From Nocardioides alkalitolerans (GTDB lineage Bacteria; Actinomycetota; Actinomycetes; Propionibacteriales; Nocardioidaceae), in the NCBI GenBank assembly GCA_038184435.1, contig CP116227.1, positions 682,001-746,000 on the forward strand: a stretch of DNA of 64,000 bases. Direction: 5' to 3'. How positions within the stretch are numbered: the stretch's first letter is position 1; each line of letters starts with the position of its first letter. The position numbers and the translations under genes were made by a program. The notes beneath the pieces are model-generated. The model was not told the origin of the DNA. It saw nothing but the letters and a program-made list of their open reading frames with translations, and did not search any database. Below, one piece after another: positions 48,887-57,279 of this stretch.

Positions 48887-49119
48887 GAGCGCCAGCTCTC
48901 GGGCAGCTGGGCCGGGTCCTCCCACGGGAACGGCACGCCCCGGCCCCGCGTCGGGTCGGTGAGGGGGATCAGGCGCTCGCCGATCATCAGCCACCCCGTC
49001 CGTGGGTCGGCCCGCGTCAACCAGTCGTTGAACCAGAGCCCCAGGACGACGAACGGGACGATGACCGTGAAGGGCCACCGCACGATCCTGACCCAGGGGT
49101 CCAGCTCCGCCTCCGCCAT
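48883..49119 (-). CDS. small membrane protein, unknown function
   Basis: A 78-residue protein with one TM helix (VRWPFTVIVPFVVLGLWF) and a polar C-terminus ending PWEDPAQLPESWRS. It was not recognised. It is coupled to the following gene and divergent from a third small membrane protein. Confidence 0.6.
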   Translation of the reverse strand: MAEAELDPWVRIVRWPFTVIVPFVVLGLWFNDWLTRADPRTGWLMIGERLIPLTDPTRGRGVPFPWEDPAQLPESWRS

Positions 49120-49172
49120 GGAGCGGCCCTACCCGATCCGCCCCCGCGCAAACGGCCGCCTACCCTCCACCC

Positions 49173-49382
49173 ATGAGCCGCTTCACCGACGTCGTCGTGG
49201 GCGCCGTGCTCGTCCTGGTGATGCTTGCCCTCGTCCTCCGCGCCGCCTCCGCGGGCGGCTGGTGGTGGGCCGTCGTGCCGGTCGCGGCGGTCGTGGCGCT
49301 GGCGGGTGTGTACGGCGCGGTCCGGGCCCTCCGGCGTCCCTCCGGCCCCGCCCGGCCGGAGCGGCCCCACGACCGGTGGTAG
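49173..49382 (+). CDS. small membrane protein upstream of leuA leader
   Basis: A 69-residue protein with two TM helices (FTDVVVGAVLVLVMLALVL and WAVVPVAAVVALAGVYGAV) and a basic, proline-rich C-terminus. It was not recognised. The ATG is 6 nt after TACCCT with no Shine-Dalgarno sequence, indicating a leaderless start. The stop overlaps the candidate -10 box (TAGAGT, 49381-49386) of the leuA leader transcript. Confidence 0.6.
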   Translation: MSRFTDVVVGAVLVLVMLALVLRAASAGGWWWAVVPVAAVVALAGVYGAVRALRRPSGPARPERPHDRW

Positions 49383-49397
49383 AGTCACTGACCGTCA

Positions 49398-49439
49398 TGA
49401 TGCGCCAGCTTCTCCTTCGCTGCCGCAGCGAGGTCTGAC
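49398..49439 (+). CDS. leuA leader peptide
   Basis: A 13-residue ORF, MMRQLLLRCRSEV, with three adjacent Leu codons (CTT-CTC-CTT, 49410-49418). TAGAGT at 49381-49386 is a plausible -10 box. The codons after the Leu run also form one arm of an RNA switch that reaches the leuA ribosome-binding site. Leader peptides of this kind have been proposed upstream of actinobacterial leuA genes. The sequence features are direct; the control mechanism is inferred. Confidence 0.78.
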
Positions 49440-49531
49440 CCGCTCCCACAGGGAGACGCGGACGCCGGACCCCCTCGCTGCGGAGATCGTGCTGCGCCCG
49501 GCTCGCACCGCCCCACGACGCGACAGCGAGG
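49424..49531 (+). promoter_or_regulatory. three-segment RNA switch upstream of leuA
   Basis: Segment A (CCGCAGCGAGG, 49424-49434, inside the leader ORF) is an exact 11-nt complement of segment B (CCTCGCTGCGG, 49473-49483). The first 8 nt of B are also an exact complement of segment C (CAGCGAGG, 49524-49531), which contains the GAGG of the leuA Shine-Dalgarno site. A:B pairing would free the site; B:C pairing would hide it. A ribosome stalled on the Leu codons would leave A free (ON), while one reaching the stop would cover A (OFF). A local hairpin 49418-49423/49427-49432 competes with A:B. Confidence 0.65.
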
Positions 49532-49537
49532 ACCCTC

Positions 49538-51241
49538 ATGACCATCATCCCCAGCCAGCAGCCCAGCGGCATGCCGGTGCACCGATACCGCGCTTTCGAG
49601 CCCGTGACCGTGCCCGACCGCACCTGGCCCGACCGGAAGATCACCCAGGCGCCCCGGTGGCTCTCCACCGACCTGCGTGACGGCAACCAGGCCCTGATCG
49701 ACCCGATGACGCCGGCGCGCAAGCGCTCGATGTTCGACCTGCTGGTCCGCATGGGCTTCAAGGAGATCGAGGTCGGGTTCCCGGCGGCCAGCCAGACCGA
49801 CTTCGACTTCGTGCGCCAGCTGATCGAGGAGGACCTGGTCCCCGACGACGTGCGCATCTCGGTGCTGACCCAGGCCCGCGAGGACCTGATCGAGCGCACG
49901 GTCTCGTCCCTGGTCGGCGCCGACAAGGCGACCGTCCACCTCTACAACGCGACGGCGCCGCTGTTCCGCCGCGTCGTCTTCGGCGTCACCGAGGCCGAGT
50001 GCATCGCGATCGCGACCCGCGGCACCGAGTGGGTCATGAAGCACGCCGAGTCGCTGCTGGACGGCACCGACTTCGGCTACCAGTACTCGCCGGAGATCTT
50101 CACGCAGACGCCCACCGACTACGCGCTGGAGGTGTGCGAGCGCGTCTCCGACGTCTGGCAGCCCGAGGCCGGTCGCGAGATCATCCTCAACCTGCCGGCG
50201 ACCGTCGAGATGTCGACGCCCAACACCTACGCGGACCAGATCGAGTACTTCATCCGCAACCTGTCCCGCCGCGAGCACTCCGCGATCAGCCTGCACCCGC
50301 ACAACGACCGCGGCACCGCCGTGGCGGCCTCCGAGCTGGGCGTCATGGCCGGCGCCGACCGCGTCGAGGGCTGCCTGTTCGGCCACGGCGAGCGCACCGG
50401 CAACGTCGACCTGGTGACGCTGTGCATGAACCTGTTCAGCCAGGGCATCGACCCGATGATCGACTTCTCCGACATCGACGAGGTGCGCCGCACGGTCGAG
50501 TACTGCACGCAGCTGCCCGTCCACCCGCGCCACCCCTACGCGGGCGACCTGGTCTACACGGCCTTCTCCGGCTCCCACCAGGACGCCATCAAGAAGGGCC
50601 TCGAGGACCTGGAGCGCCAGGCGGAGGAGGCCGGCAAGCCGGTCGGCGAGCTGCCGTGGGAGGCGCCGTACCTGCCGATCGACCCGAAGGACGTCGGCCG
50701 CAGCTACGAGGCCGTGATCCGGGTCAACAGCCAGTCCGGCAAGGGCGGTGTGGCCTACATCCTCAAGGCCGAGCACAAGCTCGACCTGCCGCGTCGCGCG
50801 CAGATCGAGTTCAGCCGCGTCATCCAGGAGCGCACCGACGCCGAGGGTGGCGAGGCCACCCCCGAGGTCATCTGGGAGATCTTCTCGGGCGAGTACCTCC
50901 ACCGCACCGCGCCCCTGCAGCTGAACTCGGTGCACTCCTCGTCGACCTCCGGCGACCAGGACGTGCTCTCGGTCAACGTGTACGTCGAGGGCGAGCAGCG
51001 GACGATCGAGGGCCGCGGCAACGGGCCGATCGCCGCGTTCGTGGACGCCGTCAACAGCCTCGGCCACGACGTGCGCGTCCTGGACTACGCCGAGCACGCG
51101 CTCTCGGCCGGCGGCGACGCGCAGGCCGCGGCGTACGTCGAGTGCGCGGTCGGCGGTCAGGTGCTGTGGGGCGTCGGGATCGACCCCAACATCGTGCGCG
51201 CCTCGATGAAGGCGATCGTCTCCGCGGTCAACCGCGCCTGA
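49538..51241 (+). CDS. leuA: 2-isopropylmalate synthase
   Basis: A 567-residue enzyme committing 2-oxoisovalerate and acetyl-CoA to leucine synthesis. It starts with TIIPSQQPSGMPVHRYRAF, typical of the actinobacterial LeuA2-type. STDLRDGNQALIDPMTPARK holds the metal-binding Asp, SLHPHNDRGTAVAASELG the His pair and GCLFGHGERTGNVDLVTL the catalytic region. The C-terminal regulatory domain (from about residue 430) should bind leucine for feedback inhibition. The ATG at 49538 follows AGCGAGGA. It is controlled by the leader and switch upstream and overlaps the convergent PAP2 gene by 14 bp. Confidence 0.97.
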   Translation: MTIIPSQQPSGMPVHRYRAFEPVTVPDRTWPDRKITQAPRWLSTDLRDGNQALIDPMTPARKRSMFDLLVRMGFKEIEVGFPAASQTDFDFVRQLIEEDLVPDDVRISVLTQAREDLIERTVSSLVGADKATVHLYNATAPLFRRVVFGVTEAECIAIATRGTEWVMKHAESLLDGTDFGYQYSPEIFTQTPTDYALEVCERVSDVWQPEAGREIILNLPATVEMSTPNTYADQIEYFIRNLSRREHSAISLHPHNDRGTAVAASELGVMAGADRVEGCLFGHGERTGNVDLVTLCMNLFSQGIDPMIDFSDIDEVRRTVEYCTQLPVHPRHPYAGDLVYTAFSGSHQDAIKKGLEDLERQAEEAGKPVGELPWEAPYLPIDPKDVGRSYEAVIRVNSQSGKGGVAYILKAEHKLDLPRRAQIEFSRVIQERTDAEGGEATPEVIWEIFSGEYLHRTAPLQLNSVHSSSTSGDQDVLSVNVYVEGEQRTIEGRGNGPIAAFVDAVNSLGHDVRVLDYAEHALSAGGDAQAAAYVECAVGGQVLWGVGIDPNIVRASMKAIVSAVNRA

Positions 51242-52331
51242 CGGGTCCGGGCAGCTCGTCCGCTGTCCCCGCCGTCCCCGTCGGGTCTCCGAGGCCCGGC
51301 GGGGGCAGCGACAGCAGGGCCCCCGAGCGGGTCGTCACGGGGTGCCGCGCGAAGTAGCGCCGCTCCCAGAGCGTCACCCCGACGTGCACGACGAGGGCCA
51401 GCGCCCAGCCGGCGATCGCGTCGATGACGTAGTGCTCCCCGTAGTAGACGAGCGCGAACGCCATCGTCAGGGGATAGAGCATCAGCACCCAGCGCCAACG
51501 CCGCCCGCGAAGCCGGCTGACGGCGTAGATCGTCACCAGCATCGCGACACCGGCGTGCAGCGACGGCATCGCCGCGACGGGGTTCCCCACGGCCGCGAGG
51601 GCGTGGTGGAAACCGCCGAGACCGATGTCGCGCCAGCCGCGGCCGGTGAGCCGGGCCACCGGGTCGAGGTACCCCTCCTGGGCGGCCAGCCACGGCGGGG
51701 CCATCGGGTAGAAGACGTAGACCACGAGGCCGGTGACGTTGATCGCGACGTACCGCGTCAGCCAGCTGATCCACTCCCGGCGGTTGCGCAGGTAGAGCAC
51801 CAGCGCCAGCCCCAGGCCCAGGACGAAATGGGTGTTGTAGACGCTCGTGAAGACCAGGTCGAACCAGCGCGGGTCGCTGGCGGACCGGCACGGGTCGCCG
51901 CACAGCCGCTCCTGCAGCACCTCCGTGGGCAGGTGGCCGCCGAACATCCAGCGGTCCACCTCGATCGGCATCACCCAGTGCACGGGCATGCCGATGAGCT
52001 CGTCGGAGAGGCCACGGCTGTACATGTAGAGCACCAGCGCCGCGAACGCCGGCCACCAGTCCTTGAAGAACTGGGCGTGCTGGCGCCACGGATGTCCGGC
52101 GTACCACGCGACGCTCGCCAGCCACAGGATCGCGAACATGACGAACGGGTCCTTGGGCATCCCCGCCTCGACGATCCAGACGACGAGGGCGACGGCGTAG
52201 ACCGACAGGGCGGCGGGACGCCACCACCGGGGGATCGTCGCTAGGGCAGTGACCACCTCGCCGACCGCGTCGGTGGAACCCTCCGAGCCGGAGCCGTCCC
52301 GCTCGGTGTCGGCCTCCGCCCCCGCGGTCAT
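51228..52331 (-). CDS. PAP2-superfamily membrane phosphatase
   Basis: A 367-residue polytopic protein of the PAP2_3 (inositolphosphotransferase-like) group. It has about six TM helices, the central motif AMPSLHAGVAMLVTIYA (equivalent of PSGH) and ALVYYGEHYVIDAIAGWALALVVH with the catalytic His and Asp. It probably acts on a lipid phosphate or phosphoinositol lipid at the membrane. Its start overlaps the stop of the upstream glycosyltransferase gene (TGATG), so the two are coupled. The 3' end overlaps leuA by 14 bp. Confidence 0.85.
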   Translation of the reverse strand: MTAGAEADTERDGSGSEGSTDAVGEVVTALATIPRWWRPAALSVYAVALVVWIVEAGMPKDPFVMFAILWLASVAWYAGHPWRQHAQFFKDWWPAFAALVLYMYSRGLSDELIGMPVHWVMPIEVDRWMFGGHLPTEVLQERLCGDPCRSASDPRWFDLVFTSVYNTHFVLGLGLALVLYLRNRREWISWLTRYVAINVTGLVVYVFYPMAPPWLAAQEGYLDPVARLTGRGWRDIGLGGFHHALAAVGNPVAAMPSLHAGVAMLVTIYAVSRLRGRRWRWVLMLYPLTMAFALVYYGEHYVIDAIAGWALALVVHVGVTLWERRYFARHPVTTRSGALLSLPPPGLGDPTGTAGTADELPGPVRRG

Positions 52332-53875
52332 CAGCAGGCCTCGGGAGCGGGGAGGGCGCGGTCGGCGTCGTCGCGGAGCCACACGGTGCGGCCGCAGACG
52401 ACACCCGCCTCCCGGTAGTGCTCGTGCACGGCGTCGCTGAACGCCTCCGTGCGCACCGCCCAGGTGGCGAAGCCGTCCTTGCCCCACTGCACGATCCACG
52501 TCGGGCGGTCGGGGCTCTCCACGAGCGCCGTCAGGTCGGCGAGCTCCGGGTCGAGCACGCGGATCGGCAGGCTCCAGAGGTGCTCGTACGGCGCGGTGAG
52601 GCCCGAGTCGAGCACGACGTTGGGCTGGCCGTAGGCCACCACGACCGTGTCGCCCGGTTCGGCGGCCTCGCGGATGAAGGCCCCCGTGGCCTCGGCGGGT
52701 CCGTCGTCGATCGGGTGGGACAGCTCGTCGGCGAGCGAGACCGCGGTCGCGACCGGCAGCCATACCGCGACCAGCACCACGGCGAGACGGCGCGTGCGGC
52801 CGGGAGCGCTGCCTGAAGCGCCGCCCGGAGCGCGGTCGGGAGATCCCTCGGCGGCCCCGACGAGCCACGCCGCGGTGAGCGCCGCCGCCGGGATGAGCTG
52901 GGCGAGGTAGTGCAGCCAGTAGCTGCCGCCCAGCAGGGCGACCGCGGAGCCGGCCAGCAGGGTCGCCAGCGTGGCCACGACCGTGGGGTCCCGTCGGTGG
53001 CGGACCCCGAGGGCGAGCCCGACGACGGTGAGCAGCGCGAGCCCGCTCACGAGCCAGGCCAGCACCATCTCGCGCAGCCGGTCGGTCGTCGCCGACGATG
53101 CGGACTCCCGGATGACCTCGCCCGCGTCGGCCCGGAAGGTGACGACCGCGTGGAAGAGCCCGACGGGGTCCGTGCCGCGCGTCGCACCCCAGGCGACGAG
53201 CAGCGCAGCCAGCGCCAGGGCACCGCCGACGGCGGCGACGAGGAGCGTGAGCGCCTGGCGGCGCCGCTCGGGACGCGTCAGTGCGAGCACCGCGAGCGCC
53301 ACCGTGCCGAAGACGAACCCGTCGACGCTGGACTGCTTCACCCCGAAGGCCGCGGCGCTGGCGGCGCCGGCGCCCAGCGCCAGCAGGTGCGGCCGGCGCG
53401 CGGTGTCGCGGAGCATCAGCACGGTGAGGACCATCGCGCCCGCCACGAACGGGGACGCGAGCAGCTCGCCGTTGACGCGCACGACGCCCAGCCACGGGGC
53501 GGCGCTCAGCAGGGCCGCGGTGGCGGCGGCCGCCACGGCCGCACGGGAGCCGCGGGCCACGTACGCCGCGAGGGCGACGAGGAGCACGACGGCGGCGACG
53601 GCGAGGCAGCCCACGACGCGCAACCACGTGATGGAGGGGACGAGCCAGAAGAGGGTGACGAGGAGCGGGGGACGGTCGACCCAGTAGTCGCCGTAGAGCG
53701 ACGAGCCGTCGCGCCACTGCTGCCCGATGATGAAGAACCCGGACTCGTCCGGGCCGGGCGGGACGCCGAGGAACGGCAGCCGCAGCGCGACGCCCAGCAG
53801 CGCGAGCGCGACGACCGCGAGAGTCGTGCGGCGTGCGTTCACGCTCGTGTCGCCGAGCCCCCGTGCTGCGTTCAC
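52331..53875 (-). CDS. GT39/ArnT-like membrane glycosyltransferase
   Basis: A 514-residue polytopic protein with about 10-12 TM helices and a C-terminal soluble part. The first extracytoplasmic loop PGPDESGFFIIGQQWRDGSSLYGDYWVDRPPLLVTLFW carries the acidic residues and D-R-P-P pattern of PMT/ArnT-type (GT-C) enzymes that use polyprenyl-phosphate sugars. The GTG at 53875 is chosen because minus-strand GAGTAT lies 7 nt upstream; an ATG at 53884 has no ribosome-binding site. The acceptor is unknown. Confidence 0.8.
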   Translation of the reverse strand: MNAARGLGDTSVNARRTTLAVVALALLGVALRLPFLGVPPGPDESGFFIIGQQWRDGSSLYGDYWVDRPPLLVTLFWLVPSITWLRVVGCLAVAAVVLLVALAAYVARGSRAAVAAAATAALLSAAPWLGVVRVNGELLASPFVAGAMVLTVLMLRDTARRPHLLALGAGAASAAAFGVKQSSVDGFVFGTVALAVLALTRPERRRQALTLLVAAVGGALALAALLVAWGATRGTDPVGLFHAVVTFRADAGEVIRESASSATTDRLREMVLAWLVSGLALLTVVGLALGVRHRRDPTVVATLATLLAGSAVALLGGSYWLHYLAQLIPAAALTAAWLVGAAEGSPDRAPGGASGSAPGRTRRLAVVLVAVWLPVATAVSLADELSHPIDDGPAEATGAFIREAAEPGDTVVVAYGQPNVVLDSGLTAPYEHLWSLPIRVLDPELADLTALVESPDRPTWIVQWGKDGFATWAVRTEAFSDAVHEHYREAGVVCGRTVWLRDDADRALPAPEAC

Positions 53876-53924
53876 GCGGGACATACTCCCCGACGACCAC
53901 CCGTCGGTGGGGGATCGGGTCGGC

Positions 53925-54683
53925 TCAGGTGTGGCGCTCGTGGTCCCTGGCCTCGACGGCTGCCCGGATCTGGTCGGTGTTCTCCTCGATGATGCCGGTC
54001 ACCATGGCGTCGGTGCGGGGGTCGGCCAGCACCTCGAAGATGATCCGGAACGTCGTGTCGGCGACGAGGTCGACGACGTCGTCGTGGAAGGGCACGTAGC
54101 GCAGCCGACCGGTCACCGGGTCCTGCTTGACCTTCTCGAGGATCGTCGCCTTCAGCTCCTCCTCGCGCTCCCCGACGGCACGCGCGATGTTGGCGGTGTA
54201 GTGCCCCGTCTTCAGCACGGCGATCACCTCGTCGACCACCGCGATGGTCAGGGGAAGCTTCACGATGCGCACGATCGTGTCGATGAAGTGCTCCAGGATC
54301 GCGGCGGTGATGCGGTCGCCCAGGGCCCGGTCGGTGGCGCGGCCGAGCCGGGCGAGGATGACGACGATCCGGATCAGTCGGAACGCCCGCAGCTCCGGGT
54401 GGGCGAGGGGGATCATGCCGAGCACCTCGTACCAGTAGCGGAACGGGTACTTCCAGCCCCCGCGGTCGCGGTACCACCGGATGCCGAACTCGATCGCGAA
54501 GATGCCGCAGATGGCGGTGTCGATGCGGAAGACCCACGTCTCGGTGCGGTCGTCGACGTCCCAGATCGTCACCCACAGCAGGAGGACCACCGAGACGACC
54601 GCGAGCAGCAGCATCGCCCACTCGACGAAGCGCCGCGGGGGCTTGGTGGGGTAGGCGCTCAGCGGCGGCGTGGGCGACGACAT
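53925..54683 (-). CDS. ion-channel-like voltage-sensor protein
   Basis: A 252-residue protein. Helices resembling S1-S3 (EWAMLLLAVVSVVLLLWVTIW; WVFRIDTAICGIFAIEFGIRWY) are followed by an S4-like RLIRIVVILARLGRA with regularly spaced arginines. The C-terminal half is soluble and alpha-helical, and no K+-selectivity filter (TVGYG) is present. It resembles actinobacterial ion-transporter proteins carrying only a voltage-sensor domain. GACACT 7 nt before the ATG could be a leaderless promoter. Function unknown. Confidence 0.7.
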   Translation of the reverse strand: MSSPTPPLSAYPTKPPRRFVEWAMLLLAVVSVVLLLWVTIWDVDDRTETWVFRIDTAICGIFAIEFGIRWYRDRGGWKYPFRYWYEVLGMIPLAHPELRAFRLIRIVVILARLGRATDRALGDRITAAILEHFIDTIVRIVKLPLTIAVVDEVIAVLKTGHYTANIARAVGEREEELKATILEKVKQDPVTGRLRYVPFHDDVVDLVADTTFRIIFEVLADPRTDAMVTGIIEENTDQIRAAVEARDHERHT

Positions 54684-54735
54684 GGGCACCAGTGTCCTGC
54701 ACGGCCCATGGGGCGCGACGAGGCACAATGGTCGG

Positions 54736-55497
54736 GTGCCCCTCTACCGCGACGAGGCCGTCGTGCTCCGCACCCACAAGCTGGGCGAGGCCGACCGGAT
54801 CGTCACCCTCCTGACCCGCCACCACGGCCGGGTCCGTGCGGTGGCGCGGGGCGTGCGGCGCACGACGTCGCGGTGGGGCTCGCGCCTCGAGCCGTTCACC
54901 CACGTCGACCTGCAGCTGGCCGACGGCCGCAACCTCGACACCATCACGCAGGCGGAGACGCTGACGCCGTTCGGGGCCGGCATGGGGCTCGACTACGACC
55001 GCTACACCGCCGGCACGGTCATGCTCGAGACGGCCGAGCGCTTCGTGATGGAGGAGAAGGAGCCGGCCGTCCAGCAGTTCCTGCTGCTCGTCGGGGGCCT
55101 CCGGGCGATGGCGACGGGCCAGCGGGCACCCGGGCACGTGCTGGACTCCTACCTGCTGCGCTCGCTCGCGGTGGCCGGCTATGCGCCCACGTTCGAGCAC
55201 TGCGCGGGCTGCGGCATCGAGGGTCCCCACCGCTACTTCAGCAACGCCTCCGGCGGGGTGCTGTGCGTGACCTGCCGGATCCCGGGCTGCGCCACGCCGG
55301 CGCCTGCGACGCTCCTGCTCCTCGGCGCGCTGCTGACGGGCGACTGGCCCGAGGTCGAGCGCCTCACCACCACGGAGCCGCGCTGCGAGCGCGAGGCCAG
55401 CGGGCTGGTCGCGGCGTACCTCTCTTGGCACCTCGAGCGCGACCTGCGCTCCCTGCCGTACGTCGAGCGCGGACGCCCGCGCGGCGTGCAGGTCTGA
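54736..55497 (+). CDS. recO: DNA repair protein RecO
   Basis: A 253-residue recombination mediator. The N-terminal OB fold starts PLYRDEAVVLRTHKLGEADRIVTLLTRHHGRVRAVARGVRRTTS. The C-terminal zinc region is CAGCGIEG ... CVTCRIPGC. It loads RecA with RecR. GTG 54736 has CACAAT 6 nt upstream (leaderless). It is followed by a convergent marR gene and then uppS, the usual recO-uppS neighbourhood. Confidence 0.95.
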   Translation: MPLYRDEAVVLRTHKLGEADRIVTLLTRHHGRVRAVARGVRRTTSRWGSRLEPFTHVDLQLADGRNLDTITQAETLTPFGAGMGLDYDRYTAGTVMLETAERFVMEEKEPAVQQFLLLVGGLRAMATGQRAPGHVLDSYLLRSLAVAGYAPTFEHCAGCGIEGPHRYFSNASGGVLCVTCRIPGCATPAPATLLLLGALLTGDWPEVERLTTTEPRCEREASGLVAAYLSWHLERDLRSLPYVERGRPRGVQV

Positions 55498-55500
55498 GCC

Positions 55501-55956
55501 TCACTCCACCCAGCGGTCGACGGCCGCGTTGAAGCGCTGCAGCGAGCGGGCCAGCTCGTCCCGCTCCTCGGCCGACCAGTCGGCCATCATCTGCTCCAGC
55601 ATCGCGCGCCGGTGCTCCCGCGCCTGGCGGATCGCGGTCTCGCCCTCCGGCGTCAGCGCGAGCAGGGCGGCGCGGCCGTCGTCGGGGTCGGGACGCTTCT
55701 CCGCGAGCCCGAGCCGCACCGCGGCCTGCGCCTGGCGGGTGACCGTCGAGGGGTTGAGGTGGTACGTCGCGGCGATCGCTCCCAGCCGCATCGGGCCCGT
55801 GTCGTCGAGCAGGCACAGGATGCCGTACGTCGAGCGGTCGAGCTCCGTGTCGCCGTGCGAGGTCTCCACGTGCACCGAGTTGGTGCGCCGGTAGAGGGTG
55901 AGCAGCTGCTGCTCGATCACCCGCTGGCTCGTCGGAGCCTGGTCCTCGGTCGTCAC
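55501..55956 (-). CDS. MarR-family transcriptional regulator
   Basis: A 151-residue winged-helix repressor. The DNA-binding core is YGILCLLDDTGPMRLGAIAATYHLNPSTVTRQAQAAVRLGLAEKRPDPDDGRAALLALTPEG with the conserved D-x-R in the wing. The GTG at 55956 is chosen because GGAGGT lies just upstream, and because the alternative ATG at 56013 overlaps the minus-strand -10 hexamer TATGCT (56014 to 56009). It is divergent from uppS with overlapping promoters and could regulate it. Confidence 0.85.
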   Translation of the reverse strand: MTTEDQAPTSQRVIEQQLLTLYRRTNSVHVETSHGDTELDRSTYGILCLLDDTGPMRLGAIAATYHLNPSTVTRQAQAAVRLGLAEKRPDPDDGRAALLALTPEGETAIRQAREHRRAMLEQMMADWSAEERDELARSLQRFNAAVDRWVE

Positions 55957-56008
55957 GTCACCTCCGTCGTCCCTGGCCTGGCTGGCGACCTTGGCGTCGT
56001 CCGGGTTC

Positions 56009-56018
56009 AGCATAGGCT
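56009..56018. promoter_or_regulatory. overlapping divergent -10 boxes, marR / uppS
   Basis: Minus-strand TATGCT (56014 to 56009) and plus-strand TAGGCT (56013-56018) overlap by 2 bp. Transcription of marR and uppS from these sites would be mutually exclusive at any instant. Confidence 0.45.
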
Positions 56019-56026
56019 GCACCCCT

Positions 56027-56827
56027 GTGAGCCGCCCCGTCCGATCGTCTGCCCGCCCGACCACGCGACCGCCCGTCCGGGCTCCTCGGCCGCACCCGTC
56101 GGGCGCCCGCCCCCCGGCGATCCCGGCGGAGCTCGTGCCCCACCACGTCGCCGTGGTCATGGACGGCAACGGGCGGTGGGCGCAGGAGCGCGGCCTCCCC
56201 CGCACGGCCGGCCACGAGGCGGGGGAGTCCTCGTTGTTCGACGTCGTCGAGGGCGCCATCGAGATCGGCGTGAAGGCGATCTCGGCCTACGCGTTCTCCA
56301 CCGAGAACTGGTCGCGCTCCGCCGACGAGGTGCGGTTCCTCATGGGCTTCAACCGCGACGTCATCCGACGTCGTCGCGACGAGATGCACGAGCTGGGCGT
56401 GCGGGTGCGCTGGGCGGGCCGGGCGCCGCGCCTGTGGCGCTCCGTCATCAAGGAGCTGCAGGTCGCCGAGGAGCTGACCCGCGACAACGACGTGCTGACC
56501 CTGACGATGTGCGTCAACTACGGCGGTCGGGCCGAGCTGGCCGACGCCGCCCGTTCCATCGCGCAGGAGGTCGCGGCCGGCCGCCTCAAGGCCGACAAGG
56601 TCGACGAGCGCACCCTGGCCCGGCACCTCTACGTGCCCGAGCTGCCCGACGCCGACCTCGTGTGGCGCAGCTCGGGGGAGCAGCGGCTCTCGAACTTCGT
56701 GCTGTGGCAGGCGGCGTACGCCGAGATGGTGTTCACCGACGTGCTCTGGCCCGACGTCGACCGGCGGCACCTGTGGGAGGCCATCGAGGTCTACGCGCGG
56801 CGCGACCGCCGCTTCGGGAGCGCCTGA
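56027..56827 (+). CDS. uppS: isoprenyl transferase (undecaprenyl diphosphate synthase family)
   Basis: A 266-residue cis-prenyltransferase. VVMDGNGRWA with catalytic Asp at residue 46, GISAYAFSTENWSRS-type SAYAFSTENW, CVNYGGRAELADA and the product-length region VWRSSGEQRLSNFVLWQAAYAEM are all present. It makes the polyprenyl carrier for cell-wall synthesis. The GTG start lies 8 nt after TAGGCT, and the first ~30 residues are a variable basic stretch. It lies next to recO as in most actinobacteria. Confidence 0.95.
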   Translation: MSRPVRSSARPTTRPPVRAPRPHPSGARPPAIPAELVPHHVAVVMDGNGRWAQERGLPRTAGHEAGESSLFDVVEGAIEIGVKAISAYAFSTENWSRSADEVRFLMGFNRDVIRRRRDEMHELGVRVRWAGRAPRLWRSVIKELQVAEELTRDNDVLTLTMCVNYGGRAELADAARSIAQEVAAGRLKADKVDERTLARHLYVPELPDADLVWRSSGEQRLSNFVLWQAAYAEMVFTDVLWPDVDRRHLWEAIEVYARRDRRFGSA

Positions 56828-56862
56828 GCCCCGCGTCGTACCGGCCGGGGAGGCGGTTCCGC

Positions 56863-57279
56863 TCAGGAGCAGGCGGGACAGGTGCCGAAGATCTCCAGCG
56901 TGTGGCTGATGTCGGTGAAGCCGTGCTCGGCGGCGATGCCGGCCGTCCACCGCTCGACCGCCGGGCCCTCGACCTCCACCGTGGCCCCGCAGGAGCGGCA
57001 CACGAGGTGGTGGTGGTGCGTGGCGGAGCAGCGGCGGTAGATCGCCTCGCCCTCCTCGCTGCGCAGCACGTCCACCTCGCCGGCGTCGGCGAGGAGCTGG
57101 AGCGTGCGGTAGACCGTCGCCAGACCGACCGACTCGCCCCGCTGACCGAGGAGCGTGTGGATCTCCTGCGCGGAGCGGAAGTCCTCGAACGAGGAGAGCA
57201 CCTCGCTGACGGCGCGGCGCTGGCGGGTCGGACGGGTGCCGGGCACCCCGGGCGACACGCGGGCGGTCGAGTCGGTCAT
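56863..57279 (-). CDS. zur: Fur-family regulator, probably zinc (Zur)
   Basis: A 138-residue Fur-family repressor. The DNA-binding domain contains RQRRAVSEVLSSFEDFRSAQEIHTLLGQRGESVGLATVYRTLQLLADAGEVD, followed by HHHHLVCRSCGATVEVEG, where the Cys pair and His run provide the metal sites, and a second pair CPAC at the end. The genetic context decides the metal: the gene is coupled (ATGA) to the zinc permease gene. Zinc-bound protein should bind the palindromes before znuA and repress the operon that includes its own gene. Confidence 0.88.
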   Translation of the reverse strand: MTDSTARVSPGVPGTRPTRQRRAVSEVLSSFEDFRSAQEIHTLLGQRGESVGLATVYRTLQLLADAGEVDVLRSEEGEAIYRRCSATHHHHLVCRSCGATVEVEGPAVERWTAGIAAEHGFTDISHTLEIFGTCPACS

